26,756 nt of DNA from a virus: positions 1-26,756 of IMG/VR virus record IMGVR_UViG_3300006917_000127, one strand, 5' to 3'. Position 1 is the first letter of the stretch. Each line of letters starts with the position of its first letter. The notes under the pieces are model-generated. The model saw only the letters and a program-made list of their open reading frames with translations. It was not told where the DNA came from and did not search any database. Below are positions 13,608 to 21,204 of this stretch, piece after piece. A program made the position numbers and the translations under genes.

Positions 13608-14041
13608 TGCAGCTCCTTCACGAGAACAACTCCCGCGTTCTCGTAGTCGGTCAAAACTCGTTGCCAGCCCTTACGGCCGATGATCTGTATGGATTTACAG
13701 CCCAGGCTTGCTAGCCAGGGCTCGGTGTACTCGCGAAACAAAGCGAGCCCCGCCTCGAGCGGGTGCCCCGCAGCAATCCAGAGCAGCCCGCGCCGCCCCT
13801 TGCTCGTCTCTTCGATCTTCGTGATCCAAATCGCTTGCGCCGTGCTGCCGCGACTCATCCCCCACAGCTGCGCCTTCGCGGCCTCGAGCTCGGCCTTCAC
13901 CCCGTCGCGCGTCCAGTCCCCGCCGTTCACCAGAAACAGGAACGGCTCGATCAACGGCCAGTGCGCCGCAATCTCGTGAGACTTGAGCGTGAAGACTTTA
14001 GGCGGGACGGGCGGCGATTGATCCGCCGGAGTTTCTTGCAC
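13604..14041 (-). CDS. GNAT-like phage protein, 145 aa
   Basis: The frame reaches a TTG at 14080, but the GTG at 14041 follows AGAAGAG and shortens the overlap with the adaptor gene to 44 bases, so it is preferred. The C-terminal half has the pattern of a GNAT fold: strands (AQAIWITKIEE, GLLWIAAG), then a long helix (GLALFREYTEPWLASLG) and CKSIQIIGRKGWQRVL. Similar small proteins occur next to adaptor genes in podoviruses; the role there is unknown. The acetyl-CoA loop is not clear, so enzymatic activity is doubtful. Confidence 0.55.
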   Translation of the reverse strand: MQETPADQSPPVPPKVFTLKSHEIAAHWPLIEPFLFLVNGGDWTRDGVKAELEAAKAQLWGMSRGSTAQAIWITKIEETSKGRRGLLWIAAGHPLEAGLALFREYTEPWLASLGCKSIQIIGRKGWQRVLTDYENAGVVLVKELQ

Positions 14042-14615
14042 GGGTCTCTTCTGCCTTGATCGACTTGATTGCCATATCAAACGCGATCTGCCACATCGGG
14101 ATTCTTGGATCGTCCTTTAGGAACGGCGCCGCCTCAAGTAACGAACCGTATAGCAATGCGTCCGTTGCGTTCGTCGTGAACCAGTTAGTCAGATTTGACC
14201 CAGACAGCGGAGTAAGCCGCGCGTAATAGATGCCCTTGATCGTGTAGTTGCCGGGATAGGGTCCGAATATGAAGTTGGTCCCTTCCATCGCAATCAACCG
14301 GGGAATCTCCGCCCCAGAACGAACCGGGTAGTTGGCGTAGATTTGATCGGGCGGAACGTGGTCGAGCGACTTCACCGGAGCGCCATCGACATAGGCGTAC
14401 TTCAGTTGAACCAGCGCCGGACTAGTCGGAATCGTCGCAACGCCGCTCGAAATCGTGACGCTTAGTGCCGTCTCCATCGCCCGGATGCGAAGATCACGGT
14501 AGAGCTTCATTTCGGCGTTCTGCGTGAAGTTCGGCAGGAACGTCGAAAGGTCCGAGCGGTTGAGGTAATCGCCGATTGCGGTTTGCAGCGTGGTGTAGGT
14601 GGTGATTATAGCCAT
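13998..14615 (-). CDS. Head-tail adaptor (SU10-type or P22 gp4-like), 205 aa
   Basis: Connects the portal ring to the tail. ATG 14615 is chosen over the TTG at 14627. The N-terminal pattern (TTYTTLQTAIGDYLNRSDLS) and the following helix (FTQNAEMKLYRDLRIRAME) are the recognisable start of this adaptor family, followed by beta strands and the C-terminal DALLYGSLLEAAPFLKDD. The length fits. It normally follows the capsid gene in this type of phage, but here about 5.6 kb of other genes separate them. Confidence 0.75.
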   Translation of the reverse strand: MAIITTYTTLQTAIGDYLNRSDLSTFLPNFTQNAEMKLYRDLRIRAMETALSVTISSGVATIPTSPALVQLKYAYVDGAPVKSLDHVPPDQIYANYPVRSGAEIPRLIAMEGTNFIFGPYPGNYTIKGIYYARLTPLSGSNLTNWFTTNATDALLYGSLLEAAPFLKDDPRIPMWQIAFDMAIKSIKAEETRARNSGGSIAARPA

Positions 14616-14632
14616 AGAATGGTCCAATTATC

Positions 14633-14650
14633 AGGCGTATAATCACGCCT
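14633..14650. repeat. Inverted repeat touching the HNH start codon
   Basis: AGGCGT (14633-14638) and ACGCCT (14645-14650) pair perfectly across a six-base loop and end at the base before ATG 14651. A TATAAT hexamer (14638-14643) overlaps the loop. In RNA from the plus strand the hairpin would cover the ribosome-entry region and could silence the HNH gene. On the minus strand it lies in the 5' leader of the adaptor gene. Confidence 0.4.
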
Positions 14651-15187
14651 ATGAAAGCCAAATGCCCGCATTGCGAAAACCTCCTGCCGGCCTCTCGTTT
14701 CTACGCGAACAGAGATCGGCCAAACGGCCTATCCATACTCTGTAAGAACTGCTTCCGCGCTTACGAAGCCACGCCGGAACGGCGCGCAAAGCGCACATGG
14801 AACACAATCAAGTTCAGGGCTTCGGGGCGCAACCCTCAGAAGTCCTACCAGCCAATCAGGGTCAGAATTACTCGCGACGAGTTCTTGTCCTGGGCCATCC
14901 CCGCATACACGGCATGGATGGCTCAAAACCCCGGCCAGTGCCCGTCGCTAGACAGAATCGACGCAGACGGCGACTACGCCATCGGCAATCTGCGAATACT
15001 CGAGCGCGGCGCAAATTCCCGCCTGGCGCGTAACCACCCGAACGTACATGCCCCGCCAGGGGCGGCGTGGTGTCACTCCTGCAAGCAATACTTATCGACC
15101 GAAAACTTTTGGAGGCTTGCAAGCGCATTCAACGGCCTTCAGAAGCGGTGCAAACCATGCCAAACAGCGGCTACGCGGCGCCCATGA
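14651..15187 (+). CDS. HNH homing-endonuclease-like protein, 178 aa, left edge of island
   Basis: Free-standing homing endonuclease of the HNH superfamily, antisense to the late genes around it. There are zinc sites at both ends: CPHC and CKNC in the first 40 residues, CHSC and CKPC in the last 40. The central nuclease-like core is CPSLDRIDADGDYAIGNLRI, which has the layout of phage HNH proteins (DRID, then GNLRI, then NSR). No Shine-Dalgarno precedes ATG 14651. It lies exactly between the adaptor start and the glycosyltransferase end, overlapping the latter by 17 bases. Such genes cut empty alleles and spread by repair copying. Confidence 0.75.
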   Translation: MKAKCPHCENLLPASRFYANRDRPNGLSILCKNCFRAYEATPERRAKRTWNTIKFRASGRNPQKSYQPIRVRITRDEFLSWAIPAYTAWMAQNPGQCPSLDRIDADGDYAIGNLRILERGANSRLARNHPNVHAPPGAAWCHSCKQYLSTENFWRLASAFNGLQKRCKPCQTAATRRP

Positions 15188-15875
15188 GCGTGGTCTTGTC
15201 GAGGGCGTGAGTTACGTCCTCTTTCGTCTCGTGCCACTCCGCTGCGTAGTCACACTTCCTGTAGTGCGAGAAGCACGGAGCTCCCAGCGTGAAGTGAACA
15301 AGGTTCGCCTCTGGCTTGTGCGAATACTCGCCAACTAGCCAGTTCCAATCGAGCGGAACACTGCCAACCTCGTCGTCGTTGAGCCACTGAAACCGATGGA
15401 GGAAGCTGCCAGGCGACTCCGAAACAAAATCGCGAGTCAGCACCCGATTACTCGGGTGGCCGCAGTTCCAAAGGATCATGCTGCTGTGGTTCTTCATCGG
15501 ATAATCGGCGTTATCGCATTCCATCGGAGTGCCGATCATCTTGCGGCGGTGCTTGGTGTGGTAGTCGTGCTTCACCACCATCACGGCCTTCGATTCGTCT
15601 CGCAGATCCCACAGCTTTACGAGGTCGTCTCGTAGCAGCATGTCGGAGTCGCAGTAGATCGCCCAGCCTTGATAATCGGCTATACTAGGGACCAAGAACC
15701 TTGAGTAGATAAACGCGTTTGTGCCGTCCCTCTGTCCATCAAAGTTTCGCAACATCCGTGAAGCAAGCGGAGCAATGGCGACAGGGACGCTCGTGCAATT
15801 GATGATCGACTGCGCGAGGACGTGGTATGCAATTGACTCACGTTGGTCGTAGCCGATAAAAACAGTAGGAATCAC
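15171..15875 (-). CDS. GT8-like glycosyltransferase, 234 aa
   Basis: The frame can be extended to a TTG at 15911 but the GTG at 15875 abuts the divergent HNH gene and starts with the typical strand (IPTVFIGYDQRE). Family features are visible: an N-terminal Rossmann-like strand, a helix (SIAYHVLAQSI), a region for the acceptor, and the metal-binding DxD motif at about residue 76 (IYCDSDML). A later HFTLGAPCF resembles the C-terminal His-containing motif of GT8-like enzymes. It transfers a sugar from a nucleotide donor, in the cytoplasm. It belongs to a cluster with the TPR-glycosyltransferase and a methyltransferase, so a glycan pathway is likely; the substrate is unknown. Confidence 0.75.
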   Translation of the reverse strand: MIPTVFIGYDQRESIAYHVLAQSIINCTSVPVAIAPLASRMLRNFDGQRDGTNAFIYSRFLVPSIADYQGWAIYCDSDMLLRDDLVKLWDLRDESKAVMVVKHDYHTKHRRKMIGTPMECDNADYPMKNHSSMILWNCGHPSNRVLTRDFVSESPGSFLHRFQWLNDDEVGSVPLDWNWLVGEYSHKPEANLVHFTLGAPCFSHYRKCDYAAEWHETKEDVTHALDKTTLMGAA

Positions 15876-15878
15876 TTT

Positions 15879-16415
15879 ATGACCGTCCTCTGTACATGTG
15901 GGTGCGGACAACCCGCGCCGATTGCAAAAAAAACCGACCGATCAACCGGACGTGTGAAAGGCTCGCCAATGCGATTCGTTTCAGGGCACAACGCCTTTTC
16001 GAAGCGCGTTGCCGTGAAGCACATTCACGACACTACTTGGCGCGCTTGGGCGCACATGAAGTCGAGATGTAACAACCGGAATACTCCTGCGTGGCCGCAC
16101 TACGGCGGACGCGGAATCACTGTCTGCGAGCGCTGGCAAAAGTTCGATAATTTCCGAGCCGACATGGGCGAGCGTCCGCCAGGCATGTCTCTAGACCGAA
16201 TCGACAATAATTCTGGCTATTCGCCTGATAACTGTCGTTGGGCTACGAGAACGCAGCAAGCGAACAACAAGCGATCCAATATCAACATCACGTATCAACG
16301 TGCGACCCATTCACTCGCCAAATGGGCGGAACTGTTTGGGATCAATTACGGCACTCTTTGGACCCGCTACCGCGCTGGAGACGCGCCTCCTCACATCTTT
16401 CGCCGTGCCGAATAG
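15879..16415 (+). CDS. HNH homing-endonuclease-like protein, 178 aa, inside the island
   Basis: The ATG at 15879 is preceded by TAGGA at 15866-15870 and is preferred over the start at 15843, which would run into the divergent gene. N-terminal CTCGCGQP is a short cysteine motif. The core has the usual phage pattern WRAWAHMKSRCNN, YGGRGITVCERW, then SLDRIDNNSGYSPDNCRWAT and NNKRSN, an HNH-type fold. A C-terminal helix-turn-helix-like part (SLAKWAELFGINYGTLWTR) may recognise DNA. It sits on the opposite strand between the GT8-like and methyltransferase genes, with only one base or none free at its end, and is a different subfamily from the HNH proteins on either side. Confidence 0.8.
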   Translation: MTVLCTCGCGQPAPIAKKTDRSTGRVKGSPMRFVSGHNAFSKRVAVKHIHDTTWRAWAHMKSRCNNRNTPAWPHYGGRGITVCERWQKFDNFRADMGERPPGMSLDRIDNNSGYSPDNCRWATRTQQANNKRSNINITYQRATHSLAKWAELFGINYGTLWTRYRAGDAPPHIFRRAE

Positions 16416-16973
16416 CTAAAGCTTGTCTCCGTTCACCGCTTCGAGGCGTTGTTTCGCATACCCGATGACGTAGAACCCCTTCGGGCCGTTCACTTGAACC
16501 GTCTGGATGTCAAAGCGACTCCAGAGCTTCGGCAACCACCACTCCATCGGCTCCTGAATCAGATGTGCGTTGCGCCCGTCTGACAGAACCTTGACCGCCG
16601 GCCCCGTGTGGATCGTGCAGAACAGCACCATCTCCGTGACCCGCGCCAAGTCGTCCAGAACGTTGTCGAGGAATTCCGGCTCGATGTGCTCGAGCACGTC
16701 GATGCAGGCGACCATCTGAGCGGGCACGGGAGGTTCTGAATACTCCAAAACTCCCGCGTCATACGCCTGGTAAGTGATCTTGTGCTTCGGCTGAATGTGC
16801 TTGTAGAGATTCAGCAGCGACCCACACCCGTAGTCCAGCAGGTGGTTGATCTCGAGCCGGTTGATGATTTCCGTCACCAGCGGCGCGTGTTTGATGCTCG
16901 CCGTGCCGTAAGACCCGGTGGCGTGCAGGGCTTGCTGCTCGGCCTGGTAGGCCGATGAGATTACTTGCCCCAC
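16416..16973 (-). CDS. SAM-dependent methyltransferase (class I), 185 aa
   Basis: The GTG at 16973 follows GAGGAG at the right distance and overlaps the end of the TPR-glycosyltransferase. The SAM-binding motif LLDYGCGS is at about residues 45-52, followed by acidic residues at the end of strand 2 (YQAYDAG) and the later CIDVLEHI motif, as in small Rossmann-type methyltransferases. Its target is not evident; the gene cluster suggests methylation of a sugar or lipid intermediate. It ends at the base next to the HNH gene. Confidence 0.75.
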   Translation of the reverse strand: MGQVISSAYQAEQQALHATGSYGTASIKHAPLVTEIINRLEINHLLDYGCGSLLNLYKHIQPKHKITYQAYDAGVLEYSEPPVPAQMVACIDVLEHIEPEFLDNVLDDLARVTEMVLFCTIHTGPAVKVLSDGRNAHLIQEPMEWWLPKLWSRFDIQTVQVNGPKGFYVIGYAKQRLEAVNGDKL

Positions 16974-18349
16974 TGCTTCAGCTCCTCGGCGATCTTGTGA
17001 ACCACCGGACCCCACGAGCTACGCGCCTTGAAGATCCGCAGCGACTTGTACCAGGGAAGCGAATCGGTCGATTCGCCGTAACGCCACTGACTGTTAGCGG
17101 GAACCATGACCCACGTAGGAACCCCCAGCCCGCCGGCCAAATGTGCAACCGCCGTCTGCATACAGATCACGAGATCACACGCAGCTACTAGAGCAGCCGT
17201 GTCGTCGTAGTCCTTCGTGAGCGTCGCCCAGGGATAGGTCTCCACCCCGTGCGCCGACGCCTCTTGCGTGCGGTCCTTGTATTCAAGGTTGACCCAATGA
17301 GCATCGATCGCCTTGAAGATCGGCGCCCACTCATCAAGCGCCAGTTGGCGATTCGTTGCGCCGTTCTCCCACGTGCCGCCAGTCCACGCTATTCCGATCG
17401 TGGGCTTCGCTTTAGCACGGAATACCGCCCTCCAGCCTTCGGTGCGAGAGGGGCAGGGAACGAGGTACGGAGTCCCCGGGAAGGAATCCGCGTCCTTGCG
17501 GTAGAACTGCCCCAACTCCCCCATGGAGATAGAGGCGTCGAACTCGTGGTCTTCCTTGTCCCACGCCAGTTGCTTCGTCGTGCGCGTGCCGTACACCTTC
17601 GCTTGCGGGAAGGATCGGCGAAACAGCCCGGTTAGCCGCTTGTCGCAATCGACGATGACCGAGGCATCCTTGCAAACGTCGGGGATCATCGACGCAAAGG
17701 AAATCTCGTCCCCTAACCCCTGCTCCCCGTACACGATGACCCTCTGTCCCTTCGTGCCGTCCCACCGAGGTTCAGGAGGGTCGTGGTACTTCCACTCCAT
17801 CCGGTTCCAGGTGCCAACCGAAGCGGAGTAGTACGGCCAGCCTTCCGCCCAACGCTTCTGCGCCAGCAAAGACAGTCCCAGGTTGTGCCGCGCGAAGTGA
17901 TCATCGGGCGCGAGCTCAAGGGATTCGCGGATATGCCCCTCGGCTTCCTTGAACTGCCCGCGGTCCAAGTAGATAGACCCGATGTTGTTGTGGAACAGCG
18001 CCCTCTGAGGCTTGTTAGCCGCTCGTTTCAGCGCCTTTTCGTAAGCATCCAGCGCCTCATCCAGTCGCCACAGGTGCTGGGCACAGTGCCCAAGCGACAC
18101 CCAGGCTTCGGGTCTCTCCGGGCGAAGCTCGGTCGCCCGCTTCGCCAAGCTGTACGCAATGGGGGTCTTCTTCGCCTTCTTGAGGATGGTTGCAGCCAAG
18201 ACCAACGCTTGAGCGTCGTTCGGATACTTCGCGAGATAGTCCTGTACGACCGTATAGGCGTCGTCCAGCTTCTCGAGGTTGTAGAGGGTCTGGGCCTTCT
18301 GAATCATCTCCCGAGAATCGTCGGGAGCCAGGGTGAGCACCTGCGCCAT
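16961..18349 (-). CDS. TPR-repeat glycosyltransferase, 462 aa
   Basis: ATG 18349 overlaps the T5orf172 stop (TGATG). Residues of about 10-190 form TPR-like helical pairs (AWVSLGHCAQHLWRLDEALD, NNIGSIYLDRGQFKEAEGHI). The second half is a GT-B-type glycosyltransferase region related to the ADP-heptose and GT41 classes: GEQGLGDEISFASM at about 210, GIAWTGGTWENGATNR at about 320 and the closing VICMQTAVAHLAGGLGVPTW at about 405. Bacterial and phage proteins of this kind glycosylate proteins or surface polysaccharide. It is the largest enzyme in the cluster and probably the key transferase. The substrate is unknown. Confidence 0.85.
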   Translation of the reverse strand: MAQVLTLAPDDSREMIQKAQTLYNLEKLDDAYTVVQDYLAKYPNDAQALVLAATILKKAKKTPIAYSLAKRATELRPERPEAWVSLGHCAQHLWRLDEALDAYEKALKRAANKPQRALFHNNIGSIYLDRGQFKEAEGHIRESLELAPDDHFARHNLGLSLLAQKRWAEGWPYYSASVGTWNRMEWKYHDPPEPRWDGTKGQRVIVYGEQGLGDEISFASMIPDVCKDASVIVDCDKRLTGLFRRSFPQAKVYGTRTTKQLAWDKEDHEFDASISMGELGQFYRKDADSFPGTPYLVPCPSRTEGWRAVFRAKAKPTIGIAWTGGTWENGATNRQLALDEWAPIFKAIDAHWVNLEYKDRTQEASAHGVETYPWATLTKDYDDTAALVAACDLVICMQTAVAHLAGGLGVPTWVMVPANSQWRYGESTDSLPWYKSLRIFKARSSWGPVVHKIAEELKQWGK

Positions 18350-18759
18350 CAGTGCGCACCAAAAGGCAGGCTATGCTGCGTTGGCGCGCCAGCCCCCCAG
18401 CAACCCGAAGATTGCAACGAAGCGATGCGGAGGTCCGAGTAGAGTTGGCGACAGTGCTCCCTAAAGTCCCCGCCAAACTTCTCGTCAGTCTCGATTTTGT
18501 TCTGGAGGAGGCTCATGACAGCGTCTATGACTGGCTGCATGTCCTCCGCAAACTCGAACCATTCTCCGCCAATGCGGTGCGCAGAAAACCAGTCGTGAGC
18601 TAGCGCCTCAAGGTCTCGCCCCCCGTCCCAAACGCGAACAAGCTCTAGGGGGAATGGACACCCTGTCTGTAGCTTCTTCTGACGCTTAATCGCGTCATGG
18701 TCAGTGAATCCAATTTTGTGCCTGGGAACTCCGGACGCCCGGAACTGATAGACGGCCAT
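18349..18759 (-). CDS. T5orf172-domain protein (GIY-YIG-like), 136 aa
   Basis: Starts directly after the previous stop (TAGATG). The pattern KIGFTDHDAIKRQKKLQTG, then LVRVWDGGRDLEALAHDWFS and GEWFEF is the T5orf172 or Mug113 domain, a small relative of GIY-YIG nucleases seen in phages. The catalytic tyrosines of classical GIY-YIG enzymes are only partly clear (MAVYQF at the N-terminus). The C-terminus is short and non-conserved. It could be a nuclease that helps move the island or a regulatory protein. It is in the same operon as the glycosyltransferase. Confidence 0.7.
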   Translation of the reverse strand: MAVYQFRASGVPRHKIGFTDHDAIKRQKKLQTGCPFPLELVRVWDGGRDLEALAHDWFSAHRIGGEWFEFAEDMQPVIDAVMSLLQNKIETDEKFGGDFREHCRQLYSDLRIASLQSSGCWGAGAPTQHSLPFGAH

Positions 18760-19098
18760 CTAGTGCCTCACCGTATGAATCATGTTCGTCGTCTTCAGAT
18801 ACGCGAACTCGCTATTCAAAAGCTTGAATAGCTTCGGGTAGTCGTTGCGGTCGAATACGTTCACCCCGTACTCGTTTAGGAGCTTCACAATCACGACCTC
18901 GGGAATGGTCGCGAAGTGCAGCATGTCGTGCTTGCGATTCATCCGGTTCACGCCCTCCGGGTTGTTCCGAAGGTCCTTGGCGTAATCGAGAACAGGCTGA
19001 ACGTCGGCACATACGTAGTTGCGTTGAACGTCGTCCTCGTTCTGGTCTACCCAGTGCTCCATACCTGAGTACGGGTTCTTATCGATGAATGCCGGCAT
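18760..19098 (-). CDS. Conserved phage hypothetical protein, 112 aa
   Basis: ATG 19098 follows GAGG at good spacing. The sequence shows an N-terminal strand region and a helix-rich core (VLDYAKDLRNNPEGVNRMNR), then HFATIPEVVIVKLLNEYGV and NDYPKLFKLLNSEF. The HFATIP stretch is one I associate with phage proteins of unknown function near structural genes. It may be a structural accessory protein rather than part of the glycan pathway. Confidence 0.65.
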   Translation of the reverse strand: MPAFIDKNPYSGMEHWVDQNEDDVQRNYVCADVQPVLDYAKDLRNNPEGVNRMNRKHDMLHFATIPEVVIVKLLNEYGVNVFDRNDYPKLFKLLNSEFAYLKTTNMIHTVRH

Positions 19099-19104
19099 AA
19101 AACC

Positions 19105-19620
19105 TCAGACGTGATGAAACCGAATGCCTAGCCCCTCGAGCGCTTCTCGTTCGGCTCGCTGGTCGTGTATCCAATTCTGCGGAGACTGGTCGAACCACTT
19201 CCCAGTGCGCTTGTTTTCGGCAGTGAACGAGTCAAAACCGACGAGAGCTATGTCGTCGAACCCCTGCTCCACCGCGCAGAACACCGCGCAAAGCCCGATA
19301 GAGGGCTTCGGCTTGTCTGGCTTGAACTCGGCGAAATACTTCAGCCACCGCGGAACGTCGGCGAAGAACACGCCCGTGGACGTTGCCTTGCCCATCCGCT
19401 CGACGCGCTGGTAATCACGATCCTTGTCGAACAGCCAAAACTTCGGCGAGCCGTCGAACCGCTCGCGCCATCCGATACCCGTTGCGCAGAGGTAGTCAGT
19501 ACGAGTGCCGAAGTTCGGCAACACCCGCGGTGCGTGCTTCAGTCGCACCACCGTCTGTTGATCGATCCACTCGCCAGAAGCTCTTAGAACTCCGGGGCCG
19601 TGGCCGACGATGACGAGCAT
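19105..19620 (-). CDS. Sialyltransferase-like (GT29-type) protein, 171 aa
   Basis: The N-terminal GHGPGVLRASGEWIDQQTVV, followed by a strand containing VVRLKHAP, and GTRTDYLCATG resembles the start of GT29-type and related sialyltransferase-like enzymes, which begin with a Gly-rich loop that holds the CMP-sugar. Later DDIALVGFDSF and an Asn/His-rich C-terminus (WIHDQRAERE) fit the second half of that fold. The full catalytic set is not visible, so this is a fold-level call. It would add sugars in the cytoplasm, together with the other transferases of the island. It is the gene nearest to the right HNH gene. Confidence 0.55.
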   Translation of the reverse strand: MLVIVGHGPGVLRASGEWIDQQTVVRLKHAPRVLPNFGTRTDYLCATGIGWRERFDGSPKFWLFDKDRDYQRVERMGKATSTGVFFADVPRWLKYFAEFKPDKPKPSIGLCAVFCAVEQGFDDIALVGFDSFTAENKRTGKWFDQSPQNWIHDQRAEREALEGLGIRFHHV

Positions 19621-19653
19621 TACCAGCCGTCCAAGGTGTGATAGAATCGCTTA

Positions 19654-20181
19654 ATGGAAACTTGGAAAACGATACCGTCTGCGCCCAACTACGCCGCATC
19701 CGACCTTGGCCGCATCAAGCGCATCGCGCGCGGCAAGCGTACCCAGCCTGGGCGGCTACTAACTCCACACCAATCACCTAACGGCTACCTTGGCGTAAGC
19801 GTCTATGTAGACACGAATCAGTACTACCGCAGAGTTAACCGCCTCGTCATGGAGGCGTTTCACGGTCCGTCCGAGTTACAGGTGAACCACAAGAACGGCA
19901 TCAAGGCGGACAACCGTCTAGAGAACCTTGAGTACGTAACGGGAGCCGAAAACCGGCGTCACGCCAAGCGCGTGCTCGATGCATACGCTGCCGGTGAGCG
20001 TCACCCAAACGCGAAACTCACAGAACGGGACGTACGGAGCATGTTCGAAATGAAAAATGCCGGCTTCGCTCCGCTAGAGATCGCGAAGCGGCACGGCTGC
20101 ACGAGAGAGAATGTTTACCTCATCCTAAAGAGGAAGGCGTGGGCTCACGTTTCCGTAGAGCCCACGCCGCCCAATTCCTAG
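19654..20181 (+). CDS. NUMOD4/HNH homing endonuclease, 175 aa, right edge of island
   Basis: Begins with the NUMOD4 pattern (TWKTIPSAPNYAASDLGRIK and LTPHQSPNGYLGVSVY), followed by the HNH_3 nuclease core (LVMEAFHGPSELQVNHKNGI, then NRLENLEYVT). The C-terminus is a helix-turn-helix (LTERDVRSMFEMKNAGFAPL, then EIAKRHGCTRENVYLI) for DNA recognition. No clear ribosome site precedes the ATG. The stop codon faces the capsid gene stop across six bases. It lies on the strand opposite to the late genes, in the short gap between capsid gene and island. Confidence 0.85.
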   Translation: METWKTIPSAPNYAASDLGRIKRIARGKRTQPGRLLTPHQSPNGYLGVSVYVDTNQYYRRVNRLVMEAFHGPSELQVNHKNGIKADNRLENLEYVTGAENRRHAKRVLDAYAAGERHPNAKLTERDVRSMFEMKNAGFAPLEIAKRHGCTRENVYLILKRKAWAHVSVEPTPPNS

Positions 20182-20187
20182 ATGCTA

Positions 20188-21201
20188 CTAGGCAATACCC
20201 ACAACTTTGCTGGACGCTGCCGGGTTACGGCAGATGAGCGTATGCTCGGCAATCATCTGGCGCTTCTCAGCGTCGCCGGTCTTCGCCAGCGTCTCCATGA
20301 ACGGACGCCGCAGGAAGGCGATCGCCCAGTAAGACGGGTCCAGACACAGCACCACCGAGCTACGCACGTAGCGCGACAGCACCACCATCGACGGCGAACC
20401 GTAGCTGTGAACATAGACGTTCACAGAACCGATGACCGGCAGCTTGCCGGTCTTCGCGACGTCCACCTGCCGAGTGGCCAGCGACGTGAAGTTGTCGATC
20501 GTGTTCTTGTTGTTGGCTGCGGCCAGAATCACGCGCGGATCGCCGCCATCGTCCCATGAACCTTGGAGAGCCGCATTCAACTGGCCGATGGTAAAGGCAC
20601 CGGTCGTGCCGTCCGTGGGAGCCGCCACCGTACCGCCGGAGAAACCCGGAGTCGTGTGGGAGGCGCCGTTGGTCGTCGCGGTGACGACGTTCGCCGCAGT
20701 ACCCGCAGTCGTCGAGGTCGGGCCTTCGATCCAGCTCTCCATGCCGGCCGAGGAACGAGCCGTTGCAGCGCCGCCCAAGCTCGACGCTTGGTTGCCGACA
20801 ATCGACAGCTCGATATCCCGCTTCAGCTCCTTCAAATACTTGGTACCGAGACGCTTGATTTCGGACTTGCGCCCCGCCTTCTTGACCTCCTCCAGCGTGC
20901 CAGAGACGATGAAGGTCTTGCGGCTGATCTGGCAGATGTTGCCAAGACGCTCGGCCGGCGCGGCCGTCGTGAACGAGGCGTCATCGCCTTCGACCTGGCG
21001 GTTAGCCGTAGCGCCCGCGAGAACGTCCGAGAGCCACTCGTGAAAGGTGCTGGATGCGTCAACCTTGTCGAGGTTCGTGGACGCCCACGTATCCATCGGG
21101 TCGAGCAAATAGATCACGTCCTCGAGATCCTCGCGGACGTTCGTACCCATCGAGTACGTTGCCGTGGAGTTGCTCCACGTAGTGCCTGAAACTTGTGCCA
21201 T
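20188..21201 (-). CDS. Major capsid protein (SU10-type), 337 aa
   Basis: A strong ribosome site (GGAGGAT) precedes ATG 21201 and lies within the last codons of the scaffold gene. The N-terminus (TYSMGTNVREDLEDVIYLLD) and the segment with EWLSDVL, then the GDDASFTTAAPAERLGNICQ and KEVKKAGRKSE-type motifs match the capsid family of SU10-like podoviruses (DUF5309 class). The middle has the flexible Thr/Gly-rich loop, and the C-terminal part has hydrophobic core strands (GKLPVIGSVNVYVHSYG). It follows portal and scaffold in the expected order, which confirms the call. Confidence 0.9.
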   Translation of the reverse strand: MAQVSGTTWSNSTATYSMGTNVREDLEDVIYLLDPMDTWASTNLDKVDASSTFHEWLSDVLAGATANRQVEGDDASFTTAAPAERLGNICQISRKTFIVSGTLEEVKKAGRKSEIKRLGTKYLKELKRDIELSIVGNQASSLGGAATARSSAGMESWIEGPTSTTAGTAANVVTATTNGASHTTPGFSGGTVAAPTDGTTGAFTIGQLNAALQGSWDDGGDPRVILAAANNKNTIDNFTSLATRQVDVAKTGKLPVIGSVNVYVHSYGSPSMVVLSRYVRSSVVLCLDPSYWAIAFLRRPFMETLAKTGDAEKRQMIAEHTLICRNPAASSKVVGIA

Positions 21202-21204
21202 TGC

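Noticed and set aside
17783-18442. Plus-strand open frame of 219 codons
   Set aside because: It is antisense to the TPR-glycosyltransferase, has no domain and no ribosome site, and follows the codon periodicity of the real gene.
20177-20192. CCTAG and CTAGG dyad at the facing stop codons of the HNH and capsid genes
   Set aside because: The 5-bp arms mostly arise from two facing TAG stop codons, and no T-run follows. Too weak to call a terminator.
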